Shown here: positions 46,206-55,714 of the stretch, in pieces
Numbering within the stretch: position 1 is the stretch's first letter
How the letters are laid out: every line of letters starts with the position of its first letter
Assembly (NCBI GenBank): GCA_029718625.1
Contig: CM056397.1
Coordinates: 3,744,590 to 3,808,589 of the forward strand
DNA: 64,000 nucleotides
Direction: 5' to 3'
Source: Synaphobranchus kaupii
Lineage: Eukaryota > Chordata > Actinopteri > Anguilliformes > Synaphobranchidae
Translations under genes and position numbers: made by a program
Notes under the pieces: model-generated
What the model was told of the DNA's origin: nothing
Database searches by the model: none
Seen by the model: the letters and a program-made list of their open reading frames with translations, nothing else

Positions 46206-46745
46206 TTGAAATATGACTATGAGAAGACTATGAAAAAATTGGAAAAGTGGACAAGAGGTGGTCCCTTGGTATGGCCTAAGGAAGGTATTTTTGGACTTCA
46301 ATACCTGCCATCAGTGGAAGCAAATGGAGCTACAGTCCTGTATCCCCTATTGAACAGCACTGGGGAACAAGAAGATTTGAGCCAGGGGCCTGAGACTACT
46401 GTGAGAATGAGACCAGAGTTGGTGAAAGTGAAAGGGACCCTGGAAGTAGAAGGTAATTTGGAAACCGTTTTAATAAGATCAAAAGTTACAGCAGCAGGCC
46501 CAGAGGAAGGAGAATCAGAGACAGCCCAGAGTGACAGCCGAGGAAACGAGGGAAATCCCGCAAATAGCACACCATTCCCACACCTCCACACACCTCATGA
46601 CGGGCCAGAGAATCAGAGAATGACAAGTTGCAAGAAAGAAACAGTTAAGTCGTCGGGGGCACGTGAATCTGAAAGGAGCAGCAAGCTAGGATGTGCCACC
46701 AAATATCAACAGGCAATGGAAGAAGCAGAGGGAGGTGAGAAGTGA
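46206..46745 (+). pseudogene. Gag-like frame, direct copy (matrix/linker region?)
   Basis: An open frame of 179 codons starting MKYDYEKTMKKLEKW, hydrophilic throughout, with a Glu/Gly/Ser-rich middle (GPEEGESETAQSDSRG) and a basic-acidic end (SKLGCATKYQQAMEEAEGG). It resembles the variable region ahead of capsid in retroviral Gag rather than an enzyme. It stops just before a purine-rich tandem repeat. No zinc knuckle or late-domain PPPY/PTAP motif is visible in it. Recognition is by position only; I do not recognise the family from sequence. Confidence 0.45.
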
Positions 46746-46872
46746 GAAGATGTGAGAAGGTGAGAAGTGAGAAGATGTGAGAAGGTGAGAAGTGAGAAGA
46801 TGTGAGAATGTGAGAAGTGAGAAGAAGGTGTGAGAATGTGAGAAGAAGAAATATGAGAAGAAGAAACAAAAC
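46733..46872 (+). repeat. Purine tandem repeat GTGAGAAGATGTGAGAAG
   Basis: About six imperfect copies of an 18-27-bp unit built from GTGAGAAG and ATGTGAGAAG, following the gag-like stop. The first few bases are mirrored at 44126-44140, where the inverted copy ends. It could cause slippage of the reading frame. Confidence 0.8.
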
Positions 46873-47067
46873 CGAAAGGAGAAGCAAGAAGAGCTGGAAG
46901 AGACCCAAGGAGAGGAGAATATGACATCAAAGGAAAAGTGAAACTAAGGTCAACTGATATTCCCAAAGATGAATCAAGCTCCTCTGATAGTGAAGAATCA
47001 GATGACAGTACAACAAGGAAGAAAAAGAAAGTGACAAAGGAAATGCTGAAAACAAACCCTAAAGGAG

Positions 47068-47684
47068 GTGAACAAAGCAGAACAAGGAGGGTACTCGCAG
47101 CAACGAGTTCAAGAATTGAAGCAGGTCTACGATATCAGTAGTGATATCCTGAACAGTGCCAGCAAAATCCTCAGGAAGAGAGGCAGAAGAAGGAGAGCAC
47201 CTGCTCGATACAGTCCAGGGGAAGAAGGAGACGAAGAGGATGAAGAAACCTTCCTGGCCCCATTGCAAGTCCTACCCCAACCAGGGAGACAACAGCCACT
47301 CACTAAGTACACCCCATGGTCATCAATGGACCCGGAGAACATGGTTAAGGATTTACCAAGAATAACAGATGGAGCAGGGCCATGGATAAGCAAGGGTAGA
47401 GATGAGGACGACTCACCTGCCCCTGTGCATGGGAGATGTTAAGAAGATATGTGATCCATGATTTCATCAACAGGATGCAGGAGACATGGAAAACAAACAT
47501 GGGACAGACATTTGATGCATCACGAGGAACATCGACAATGTTCTTTCACATGTTGTGTAAAGCATTGCCCGAACCAGTAATGCAATGGGGCCATTTTGTG
47601 GACGGAAGCAATTGCACCAAGCGCAGTAATAGAGGTCATTTGCAGAGCTGCCCATGGTGTTGGCCACTCTGCAAGGGGGGATGA
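47068..47684 (+). pseudogene. Capsid-like Gag relic in two frames
   Basis: The first frame (47068-47442) has a heptad-like segment (QRVQELKQVYDISSD), a basic patch (RKRGRRRRAP), an acidic stretch (EEGDEEDEETF) and then TKYTPWSSMDPENMVKDLP and ITDGAGPWISK, which look like a retroviral capsid start. A frameshift near 47430 leads to a second frame (47436-47684) with IHDFINRMQETWKTNMG and RGTSTMFFHMLCKALPEP. The frame then drifts into non-family sequence. Nucleocapsid and protease are missing. I could not name the retroviral genus; the tRNA-Arg primer points to an epsilon-like fish lineage. Confidence 0.45.
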
Positions 47685-47689
47685 TGAGA

Positions 47690-49165
47690 GAAATAGAGAA
47701 ACATTGGTTTATACTAGCATGATATCAAGATGCGCATGCGGATTCTAAAACTGTAGCTAAAGCCTTGGCAAGATAAATCTTCCCCAGATTCGGGGTCTGT
47801 CAGACCCTGAGCAGCGACAGTGGTTCTAAAAACTAGTTTTAAATAAATTTAAAAAAATATTAATAATAATTTTACACTTTTTGACACCCCATTAGGCAGG
47901 GGATTAGGCACCCCGAACCTAGTGGGGAACAGGCGGCGGCGGAATTGCAAAGTTCCGAGGGCACGTTAAAAACGTTATATAGTGCAGGGGAGAAGACTGA
48001 AGGCCCCCATGTCTGATGAAGTATGAATTGACATACTGCCGTGTTACCGTCTAGTCGGCGTAGTTGTCGCATGTAAGTATGCAGGCACTGCGTGGTACGT
48101 GGATGACAGTCCACACCTAGCAGAGGGGAAGAGACAACCTCTGTGAACAGGCAAGGCTGGTGAAAACGGTCAAAGTTTCTATACCCATAGCAAAGTGGGA
48201 TAGGGATCAGACCGTCGGTTCCCAACCGGGTGGCTAGTTACCACTACGGGGCTCGGTGTTTAGACGCTGGGCTGGGGAACGCTATCGACTGGGTCACCGG
48301 CCGGTCGGGTCGCAGAGAGCAGTAAGACCATGAGTGGCGTCCCTGTAGTGGAGCACATGGCCGCCGCGCTCGGCTCAATGTACAGTCAAGCCACTGTAAG
48401 CTGAAACCGAATGCATTAGTAAGCGAGCAGTGCTTTCTGTGATCAGGGTTTCTGAAAAGGAGACGCCTGGGAAGCAGAGAGGCTGAGGGTTCTTCACTCC
48501 GAGGAGTCGGGTGGAAGGAACTCAGCGGAAAGGGATCCAGCCTGGAGCTGCGCCCGAGAGAGAGGGAGGCTCGAAGGATCTAAGTGGATCACACATATTA
48601 CATACACTGACTACATGAAGAAAAGAACAACTCAAAGGGGACATAATAAAGCCCCAACTGACTAAAGGCCCTTAGGATAGATAAAACAGACACATAAATA
48701 GATTAAGGAAAAGGGCGAAGAAGGTAGGAGACGCCTGAGTGAAGTGCTAGTAACCTCTCCTCAGGTTTCTTAGAATATGGGCTCCTAAGAAGAGGAAGAA
48801 GACATTACAAGTATAATCCAATTCTTTTTATATAATCTTTGTATAATTATAGCGAATCAAAATTAGATGATCATTAAAAATCATTAAATACAGTAGCTTT
48901 TTGATTAACTTTTGATATTTTTAATTAACTTTTGATATTTTTGATTACATTTTTGATATTTTTGATTAACTTTTTGATATTCTTGATATTTACTGTTTGA
49001 TAGATCGTCTGTTAATTGTTAATTAGAGGAAATATTAACTTAGGTAAATTATGCATGAAACTAATCAACTACAAATGTTTATTTTTATCGTACAATACTA
49101 ATGTCATAACATAACTCCACCACCAGGCGAAGTATCAACAAGAGAGTGTGAGACCGTATGGTCTC
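47690..49165 (+). other. Gene-free region of the LTR element
   Basis: 1.4 kb without a long frame on the sense strand. 47880-48600 is clearly more GC-rich than the AT-rich ends. At 48093-48135 a short frame reads WYVDDSPHLAEGKR, which recalls the first motif of retroviral RNase H (WYTDGS...EG.R) and could be a last trace of pol. 48840-49100 is AT-rich with GATATTTTTGATTAACTTTT repeats. The polypurine tract AAAGGGGGGAA ends it at 49176. Confidence 0.55.
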
Positions 49166-49176
49166 AAAGGGGGGAA

Positions 49177-49807
49177 TGTGGAAGTAAGCCGTAGGCCCAA
49201 GAAAGCCTCATATGCAAATATATAAATAATTAAATAATACAGTCAAGATCTAGTGGAAAAGTACTGAGATGGGGGGTTGTGAGAGGGTGCAGGATAGTTC
49301 TCTGTCAGCAAGGACGAGGGCATCTAGCACACCAGTCAAAACAGGAATGTTTTCCTCCTGTGTTCCATAACAAAGCAGGAGTTGTACTTATAGATCGTGC
49401 TGACCGAACAGGTGGGAGGAGAGTTCACAAACAATTTTATTTGATAGATCAAGAGTGCCCACAAGCGCATAGGGTAAGAACAGGTCATATAACATATTAA
49501 TGTTTTGCCTAATTTGTTATTGGATAAAATAAGATATTATGAAAAGGTGTTACCACATATCATTGGTGTATTAGCAACGTAAAGGAGGAGTTATGATATT
49601 GTAAAAACTAATGTTTGTTATTGTTCGGGGAATTCTGAATCCTCTGCGTAGGTTTGTGGTTTTCCCATGTTGAATCAACATTTGACCATTTAATAAAAGA
49701 TTATACTTCTGCTATTTCCTTCATCTTTATCTTGAGTATTCTTCCACTCGAAAAACCCATCTTAAATTGAATTTAACGAGGAGGGAGTCAAAGGACTTAC
49801 TTCCGCA
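49177..49807 (+). repeat. 3' LTR (631 bp)
   Basis: Identical to the 5' LTR in length and, by reading both in full, in all but one base. It is preceded by the polypurine tract and followed by the resumed tandem repeat (GAAGTTATACG). The near-identity indicates a recent insertion. Confidence 0.93.
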
Positions 49808-50480
49808 GAAGTTATACGTATGTGTAGTGATGAAAAACAATGTGTGACCATTCAGCTACCGATGAAGCCATCCTGTCCTTCAGCTCAAGGCCCCTTTAAC
49901 GTTACATGGATCAGTGGCTATGTGTACCAACACATGTTGGACTTCCCCTGGGAGGCCAGAAGATTAAATTAACCAGGGAAATTCTATGTGTAGTGATGAA
50001 GAACAATGTGTGACCTTTAAGCTACCGATGAAGCCATCCTGTCCTTCAGCTCAAGGCCCTTTTAACGTTACATGGATCAGTGGCTATGTGTACCAACGCC
50101 TGTTGGACTTCCATGGGAGCCGAAACTAACCAGGGGAGTTCTATGTGTAGTGATGAAGAACTACTGTATGTGTGACCTTCCAGCTCTCGGTCCTTCTAAC
50201 ATTACGTGGATCAGTGGCTATGTGTACCAACGCCTGTTGGACTTCCATGGGAGCCAAACTAATCAGGGGAGTTCTATGTGTAGTGATGAAGAACTATGTG
50301 TGACCTTTTGGCTACGGATGAAGCCTGACATGCCTATAGGAAGAAGTTTCTCGTCCATTCAGGTCAATCCCAATTATTATTGTACCAACGCATGTTGATC
50401 TTCTCCCTAGAGGTCAAGGAGGATGCTGTGCGTAATATTGGCTTCATGGCGCCCGTATGCCTGGGGCCATTCTAACTACT
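49808..50480. repeat. Tandem ~163-bp repeats, right part of the split array
   Basis: Units with CAGTGGCTATGTGTACCAAC near 49911, 50078 and 50213 and a decayed unit at about 50381. Spacings of about 165 and 135 bp show deletions in some units. Related but diverged sequence continues at 50600-50890 (CCCCCAAAAACCATACG, CCGTCAGCTCAAGGTC), mirroring the order at 41640-41800. Confidence 0.78.
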
Positions 50481-50889
50481 GAAGTTGTATTTTTGTAGTA
50501 TATACTGTATGTACCAACCACCTGAAGGTAATTTCCTGAAGCTAAATGAACTAATTCAAGGGAAATAGAAACTTCTAGGCTACCCATATCGGTGTGAATG
50601 AATCCTCGCTTGTTGCTGGGAATTACAAACTTTTATTTTGACAATAAGCCCCACACAAACAGCCATGTTCCTATGTTTCTAAATGGAAATAATTTCATCA
50701 ACGTCGGGATGAATGTAAAATTCGTAAGCGGCGGATGACCATCACCCCATGGCTTTTATTGTGTACGTCGGGGCGATCAAAACACCCCCCAAAAACCATA
50801 CGCCGAGCTCTGCTAGTACATGGTCTCCGGCTGACATGATGACTAATTACCTTTCACTTCAGGATGATGCCGTTCTATCCGTCAGCTCA

Positions 50890-52148
50890 AGGTCAGGAAT
50901 TATGGCTATGGAATTGATCAACATTTTTTATTTATTTATTTATTATTATTATTATTAAACGGACCCAGGGGCCCGGAACCGCTCGCACATAAGCCGGGAA
51001 GCCTGGCGCGTGAGGGCCCTGGCAGGGTGGGACATCTAGTCGGTCAGGGTAGCGAGGGGTTTGCCATGGGCTCCGAGGCATTTACCTCGTTGTGGCTTCA
51101 CAGGTAAGGCACTGCGGCCAAATTGCTGTGGCAACTACCAGCTCCATAGCTGCAGAATTTCTCAACCACGTGCAAATAATATTTGAAAATTTTTTTTATG
51201 TTAACGGCAATATGAGTGGAGTTTCTTTCATTGGGAAAACTGCTTTGAGCGCTAATTATAGATATCAGCAGAGGGCGACATCCGGTGCAGAGGTTTGAGA
51301 ACATGGCTGCGGGGAATCGAAGCTGCCCCTGAATGACGAATCACGCCTAGCCAGCGCGATGTCACCAATCCTAAAAGGCTCAGGTCAAGATTTTAGATAT
51401 ATGACAAGATACGCAACTGGCGCTTCCCCACCCAATCCCCCCCCCCCCCCCCCCCATTGGATTATAATTTTTTTTTTTTTTTTTTTTGGTCCGCACAAGA
51501 GGAAGTGGTCAGGCATGCGCAGTAGTGTTTTCAGTTAGCTTAGCAACTAAGGTTAGCTAGCCGGACTTAAGTTGGTTTTCGTTGGATAGTCAAAATCATA
51601 ACAGGCTGTAAGTAGTAGTACTGGGTCCTAAGCATATATAATCGGGAAAAAAAAGGAGACTTGATTTCGTCTGTCTGATAATGGCCCGTTTAGCGAACCG
51701 TTTTGTAAAAAACTCCATTGACCGCCAGTCATTCAATGAGTGCCTGTTGTCTGTCTAATAAGTTCCATGTGTGGATATTCCAGCCCTGAAATTGGACCTC
51801 TTGCTCTGCCTACCCACTTTGCTCGGATCCTTACTTGCCCCAGCCGAAGGTCCCTAATGTAAAGTATCTAAATTTGCTGGTATAGCCTAGTTCGTTTTAA
51901 AATTGTGGTAGGCTTACCACGTTATTTTCCCGGTAGGTACCGTGCAACCTTAGATAAAGCTCCTCGCAGTGAATGCTTAAGGTGCCGAGCGAATACGAAT
52001 TATAAGCCTACTATAACTTCTAGTAGCCCAACTTAGTATACACGAAGCAGTACCACAAACACCCGTAGTAGTAGTATCCACATAAAGCTACACGCGTAAT
52101 GTTGCAATGTGAATTAGGGTTATTTGCAATCAGTAGTAGGCTAGCCCT
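50890..52148. other. No gene recognised
   Basis: Contains (TTTA/TTA)n at 50929-50957, a C run (51440-51457) and a T run (51466-51487). Small frames at 51092-51298 on both strands overlap and are not supported. Confidence 0.45.
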
Positions 52149-52505
52149 ATGGACTTTGGCCCTCTAGTGGTGTTCATATTTCTCTTAAATTCTAAATTAT
52201 AACGTTAATAAAACACGGAACTTTCGATGCAAAATTGTTAAAAACAGTCACAGCCTGCGAACACATTCGTTTATATGCTTTTCAGCTCTCAGGTTACACT
52301 ACAGAGCCATAAAGCAGCAGGGTGCTAATAGCCCAACCCACTGTTCACAGCCTTCACCTCGCCGCAGTCAATAAAATGCATATCAAAAAAACTCTTGGTA
52401 CAGTTTCTACACGCTAAAAAATCAAGATCCGATTTAGGAACAATTGTATGTTACTGAAAAGTTGTATAAATGAACATTATGTGTTTTTTCCCTGTGCTCA
52501 CTTCA
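52149..52505 (+). repeat. Unnamed interspersed repeat, copy 1
   Basis: Matches 63229-63632 closely (TTTGGCCCTCTAGTGG, TTCTAAATTATAACGTTAAT, AACACGGAACTTTCGA, GCCATAAAGCAGCAGGGTGC, GAACAATTGTATGTTA). The second copy has a ~27-bp insert after CTAGTGG and an extra T-rich block. Class unknown. Confidence 0.75.
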
Positions 52506-53151
52506 CTACGCATACAACCGATGTTCTTCCGGTTTTGTTTCAATATATTTTATTTTCTACAAGATCTCTTGATAAACATGTTTAATCAATTAAATTGTAT
52601 ACCTGGTTATGCAGTTATAACTGTTTTCTGAAGAATCTTGAACGTTTTTTTGTAATCCATTTATCCATTCTCCAGCAAAATCTCGATTTCCATGGTGCGT
52701 ACCCATCACATTTGCGTTTGTACTACGTTACTACCGTTGCGTAAAAACATTACTAGACTGCTTCAGGGATGATCTAACGTAAACCACGTAGTTTATCTTC
52801 TACGGGGTTTCCTGCCCTTTTAAACGATGTAAAATATGTCATATTCTAGCGAATGGGAACGGCGCTGTATCCACGTGTAACGACAGTCCATAGGGCAATC
52901 GGCTGTGCGCACTTGGGTGTAGACAGGAACAGATTACGCCCGTGGCCATTTTTACTGAGTTTATCCTGGAAGGGATGGACTGGATTGCTGTACAAGTACG
53001 TTTTTAGTCTATCCAGATGATATTTAGCAATGTGTAGCTTTTTTGTGAGCTGAATATGTGGTTACGTGGTTACATACGTGGTTTGCTGTATGGTGTAAAT
53101 GTGCTGGTTATGTCTTTGCTGCTTCAACGATTACGATTATTTTATACATTT

Positions 53152-55236
53152 ATACGCGAACGTGGCAATCAACGGTGGAAAGAAGTGCGCTTATTTCTGT
53201 CATGGTTTTGGACCCTGTTGTCCCATGCGGTCGTTTTCCTTGGTGGCCACGCGAGGGCGCTGCCCTGTTGGTAGATGCTTGCTCCGCCCTGCTGAGTTGG
53301 GGGAGTTTCTGGTTAAGCTTTTACACCTGTTGCGTGGTCACCTGAGAGTTATTTAAGCCTACCGTTCCCTTCGTTCGGGGCTTCGACATTAATTGTTATT
53401 TGTTTTGTACTGTGGTGTATTGTTGGCTGTGAGTTCTCATACCGTTTTTGGCTACTCGGCTATTGTTAACGTCTCTTAGTTGAGGCAGGGCTTATTTCTT
53501 GCTGGCTTGGTGGTTGGTTATCTCGTAGGAGTTTGGGACCGTAAATCTCTGCTCTATTTTGCCTTTATTTGTGCGTTTTCTCCGTGTATGGAGTTTTGGG
53601 CGATTCTGTTCAGAACAGTAGTTCTGCTCGCCCTTCGGCACATGTCTTCCCATTGGGAGATCAGGCGTTTCGCTTCTACTTAGTTATTAGCTCGTAGAAG
53701 TATAGAGTAGCAGTTCTTTGTTCCTTTTTCGCCTTTGATTGGTCTTCTATCTGAGAGACCTGGCGTTTTAGCTTCTACTCATTTCCGGGTTACGGTAGGC
53801 TAAGCCAGTAAGTAGCTTCGGTACGTTTATTCCCTGTTGTCTCCTTCTCGTGGACTACGTTCCCCTTCGTTGTGAGTCAGGGTTTTTATTTATATTGAGA
53901 AGCTGTCGTGCTATTTTTGCGTTGGTCTTTGTTGCAGCTGTCCTCCGTCCTTTTTACCTACGGGACGATTTTGTTTCGGAACTATTGTTCTGTTCGTTTT
54001 CCGGGTGTGTTTTCTCCTTGTGTGGAGTTTGGGCTAGGTTGTGGACATGTTTGTGTGACTGCGCGTAGCATGGTAATTTCAGCTCTCTGTTCCTTCGCTT
54101 CGTTACATTCTTTTACTGAGGCTAGGGCGGTTGTTCCAATCTAAGTTTGCGTGAGTCTTTTGGATAGTAGTTATGGGACGACGGTGCTCCGTCGGCTCAC
54201 CTGTAAAATGTTTCTCCCTCCTGGGAGATCGGGTGTTTACCGCTTTGCTTTCTGCATTTGACTGCTACTTATTAAACTAGCCATGGAACGTTAAATCTCG
54301 GTTCCATTTCGTCTCGTTACATATTTATTTACTGAGAGGCTATGGCGGTTGTTCCAACTTAAGCTTGCGTTAGTCTATATGGATCGTAGTTATGGGACGA
54401 CGGTGTTCCGTCGGCTCACCTGTAAAATGTTTCTCTCTCCTGGGAGATCGGGTGTTTACCGCTTTGCTTTCTGCATTTGACTGCGAGCCTATCAATCTCG
54501 CCATGGGAACGTTAATCTCTGTTCCGGTTCGCCTCGTTACATTTCCTCATAGAGAGACAGGGCATTTATTTTCTGTTAATCTCGCGTTGGTCTAGCCGGT
54601 AAATGTCCGGTGCTGCCTGTCCTGTTCGTTCCTTTTCGGTGCCTTTCTCCTTTCATGGAGTTTTGACGATTTTGTTTGGAACTCATGTTCTGTTTCGTCT
54701 TTTGGCGCATGTCTTCCTGTGGGGAAGATTGGGCGATGCTGTGGACACGTTTGTGTGTGACCGCGAGTTTGAGAATAGCCTGGGAACGTTGGATCTGTTC
54801 CTTTCGCCTCCGCTATTACGATATCGTATTATTTTTGCAATGTTTGTTTGTGTTTTATGTTTGTCTTTTCGCTACTCGCCCGTTCTGATTTGTCTCGTAC
54901 CCGAGACAGGGCGCGTATTTATTTCTGGCTGTTCTGATTCCTGTCCTTGCGCTCTATTTAGCGTTAGACAGTTAGCCGGTTAGTAGCGTCTGTAGGGTGT
55001 TTGTTGTTCCTTGTCTTGTCTCCTCCCTTATCTGCGGGTATCCCGCCTTAGTGGCCTAAGGGCTTAATGATTCCCCTTGCTGCGTTTGGCTCCTCCCACC
55101 TCACACGTCACGCCCCATTACAATTTCACGGTTGCTCAGGTTTTGGAGGTGCTCCACCGCAGTGTCCCAGAGGTGAAGAAGTCTGTGCTCTGGCATAGCA
55201 ATGACTCTGTGGCATGGACCCGTGCCTGGACATGTA
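53152..55236 (+). pseudogene. Exon-like frame split by the solo LTR
   Basis: With the LTR and one ATTTC copy left aside, the bases before 53198 and after 55127 form one open frame: NGGKKCAYF on the left side and TVAQVLEVLHRSVPEVKK, then SVLWHSNDSVAWTRAWT on the right. It ends in ACATGTAAGTG, a fair splice donor. I do not recognise the protein. Its position upstream of a piggyBac-family 3' remnant (57410-58250) and the QVLDKL-like QVLEVL phrase make a piggyBac N-terminal exon possible, but a host exon is not excluded. The LTR insertion would destroy it as a single exon. Confidence 0.35.
53198..55122 (+). mobile_element. Solo LTR, 1925 bp, with degenerate internal repeats
   Basis: Begins TGTCATGG and ends CATTACA, with a perfect 5-bp target duplication ATTTC on both sides (53193-53197, 55123-55127). 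A promoter-like AGTTATTTAAGCC is near 53348. The body holds several degenerate repeats: TTTCTCCGTGTATGGAGTTT (53577) recurs at 54010 and 54646, and ATGGGACGACGGTG with GTGTTTACCGCTTTGC recurs at 54172 and 54392. Opening TGTCATG resembles the Gypsy-type LTR at 13224. No internal region, so it arose by LTR-LTR recombination. Orientation follows the TGT start and TATA-like position. Confidence 0.78.
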
Positions 55237-55261
55237 AGTGTTTTTAAAAATATATAATACA

Positions 55262-55262
55262 A

Positions 55263-55303
<41 letters not shown>
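55262..55303. repeat. (ATT)n microsatellite
   Basis: About 14 ATT units followed by ATC units. Simple sequence. Confidence 0.9.
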
Positions 55304-55714
55304 CATCATCATCATAATCATCAACAGTATGGAGAGCTATTATCTAGAGTATTTTTAGTTTGGTGATAAATGGATTCTCGCAGGCGTTCGCTGGTTAGCT
55401 TCTATGTTGTCACAGGCTGGTAAGGAGCTCCTGCTAAGGGGGTTTGTTTTGTAGGGTTCATTCGCAGTTTCGTTGTGTAGCAACCAACACAAGGGCTAGT
55501 TGTTGAATTCACGCATGAAACTAGATCCATTCTCAGTACTTTATTTCACGGTTCCGTCAAGACATTACAATATTATAATAATGTAATTTAGTTTGTGCAA
55601 GCTGACAAACTAATTCATAAATCCTAGTTAGCTACGATTGCTAATTATGTCGGAGCTAATATCAGACGTACTGTGGATGTAAGATTTTTTAATGTATATA
55701 CGTATATATATATA

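Larger units (their letters stand above)
42059..49807 (+). mobile_element. Non-autonomous endogenous-retrovirus-like LTR element with palindromic interior
   Basis: A complete 7749-bp LTR element. Order: 5' LTR (42059-42689), tRNA-Arg-type primer site, leader with 29-bp tandem repeats, inverted copy of the leader (43488-44125), inverted copy of a gag-like frame (44136-44639), AT-rich spacer, the same frame in direct orientation (46206-46745), capsid-like frames (47068-47684), a 1.4-kb region without genes, polypurine tract (49166-49176) and 3' LTR (49177-49807). The LTRs show one difference. No protease, reverse transcriptase or env frame is present, so it must have been copied by another element. 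The target duplication is not clean (GAAGTAAG left, GAAGTTAT right). Confidence 0.85.

Noticed and set aside
53056..54983. Several plus-strand frames with hydrophobic segments (53480-53683, 53850-54068, 54603-54983)
   Set aside because: They lie in the solo LTR, overlap in different frames and follow its T-rich degenerate repeats; the membrane-like look comes from base composition.
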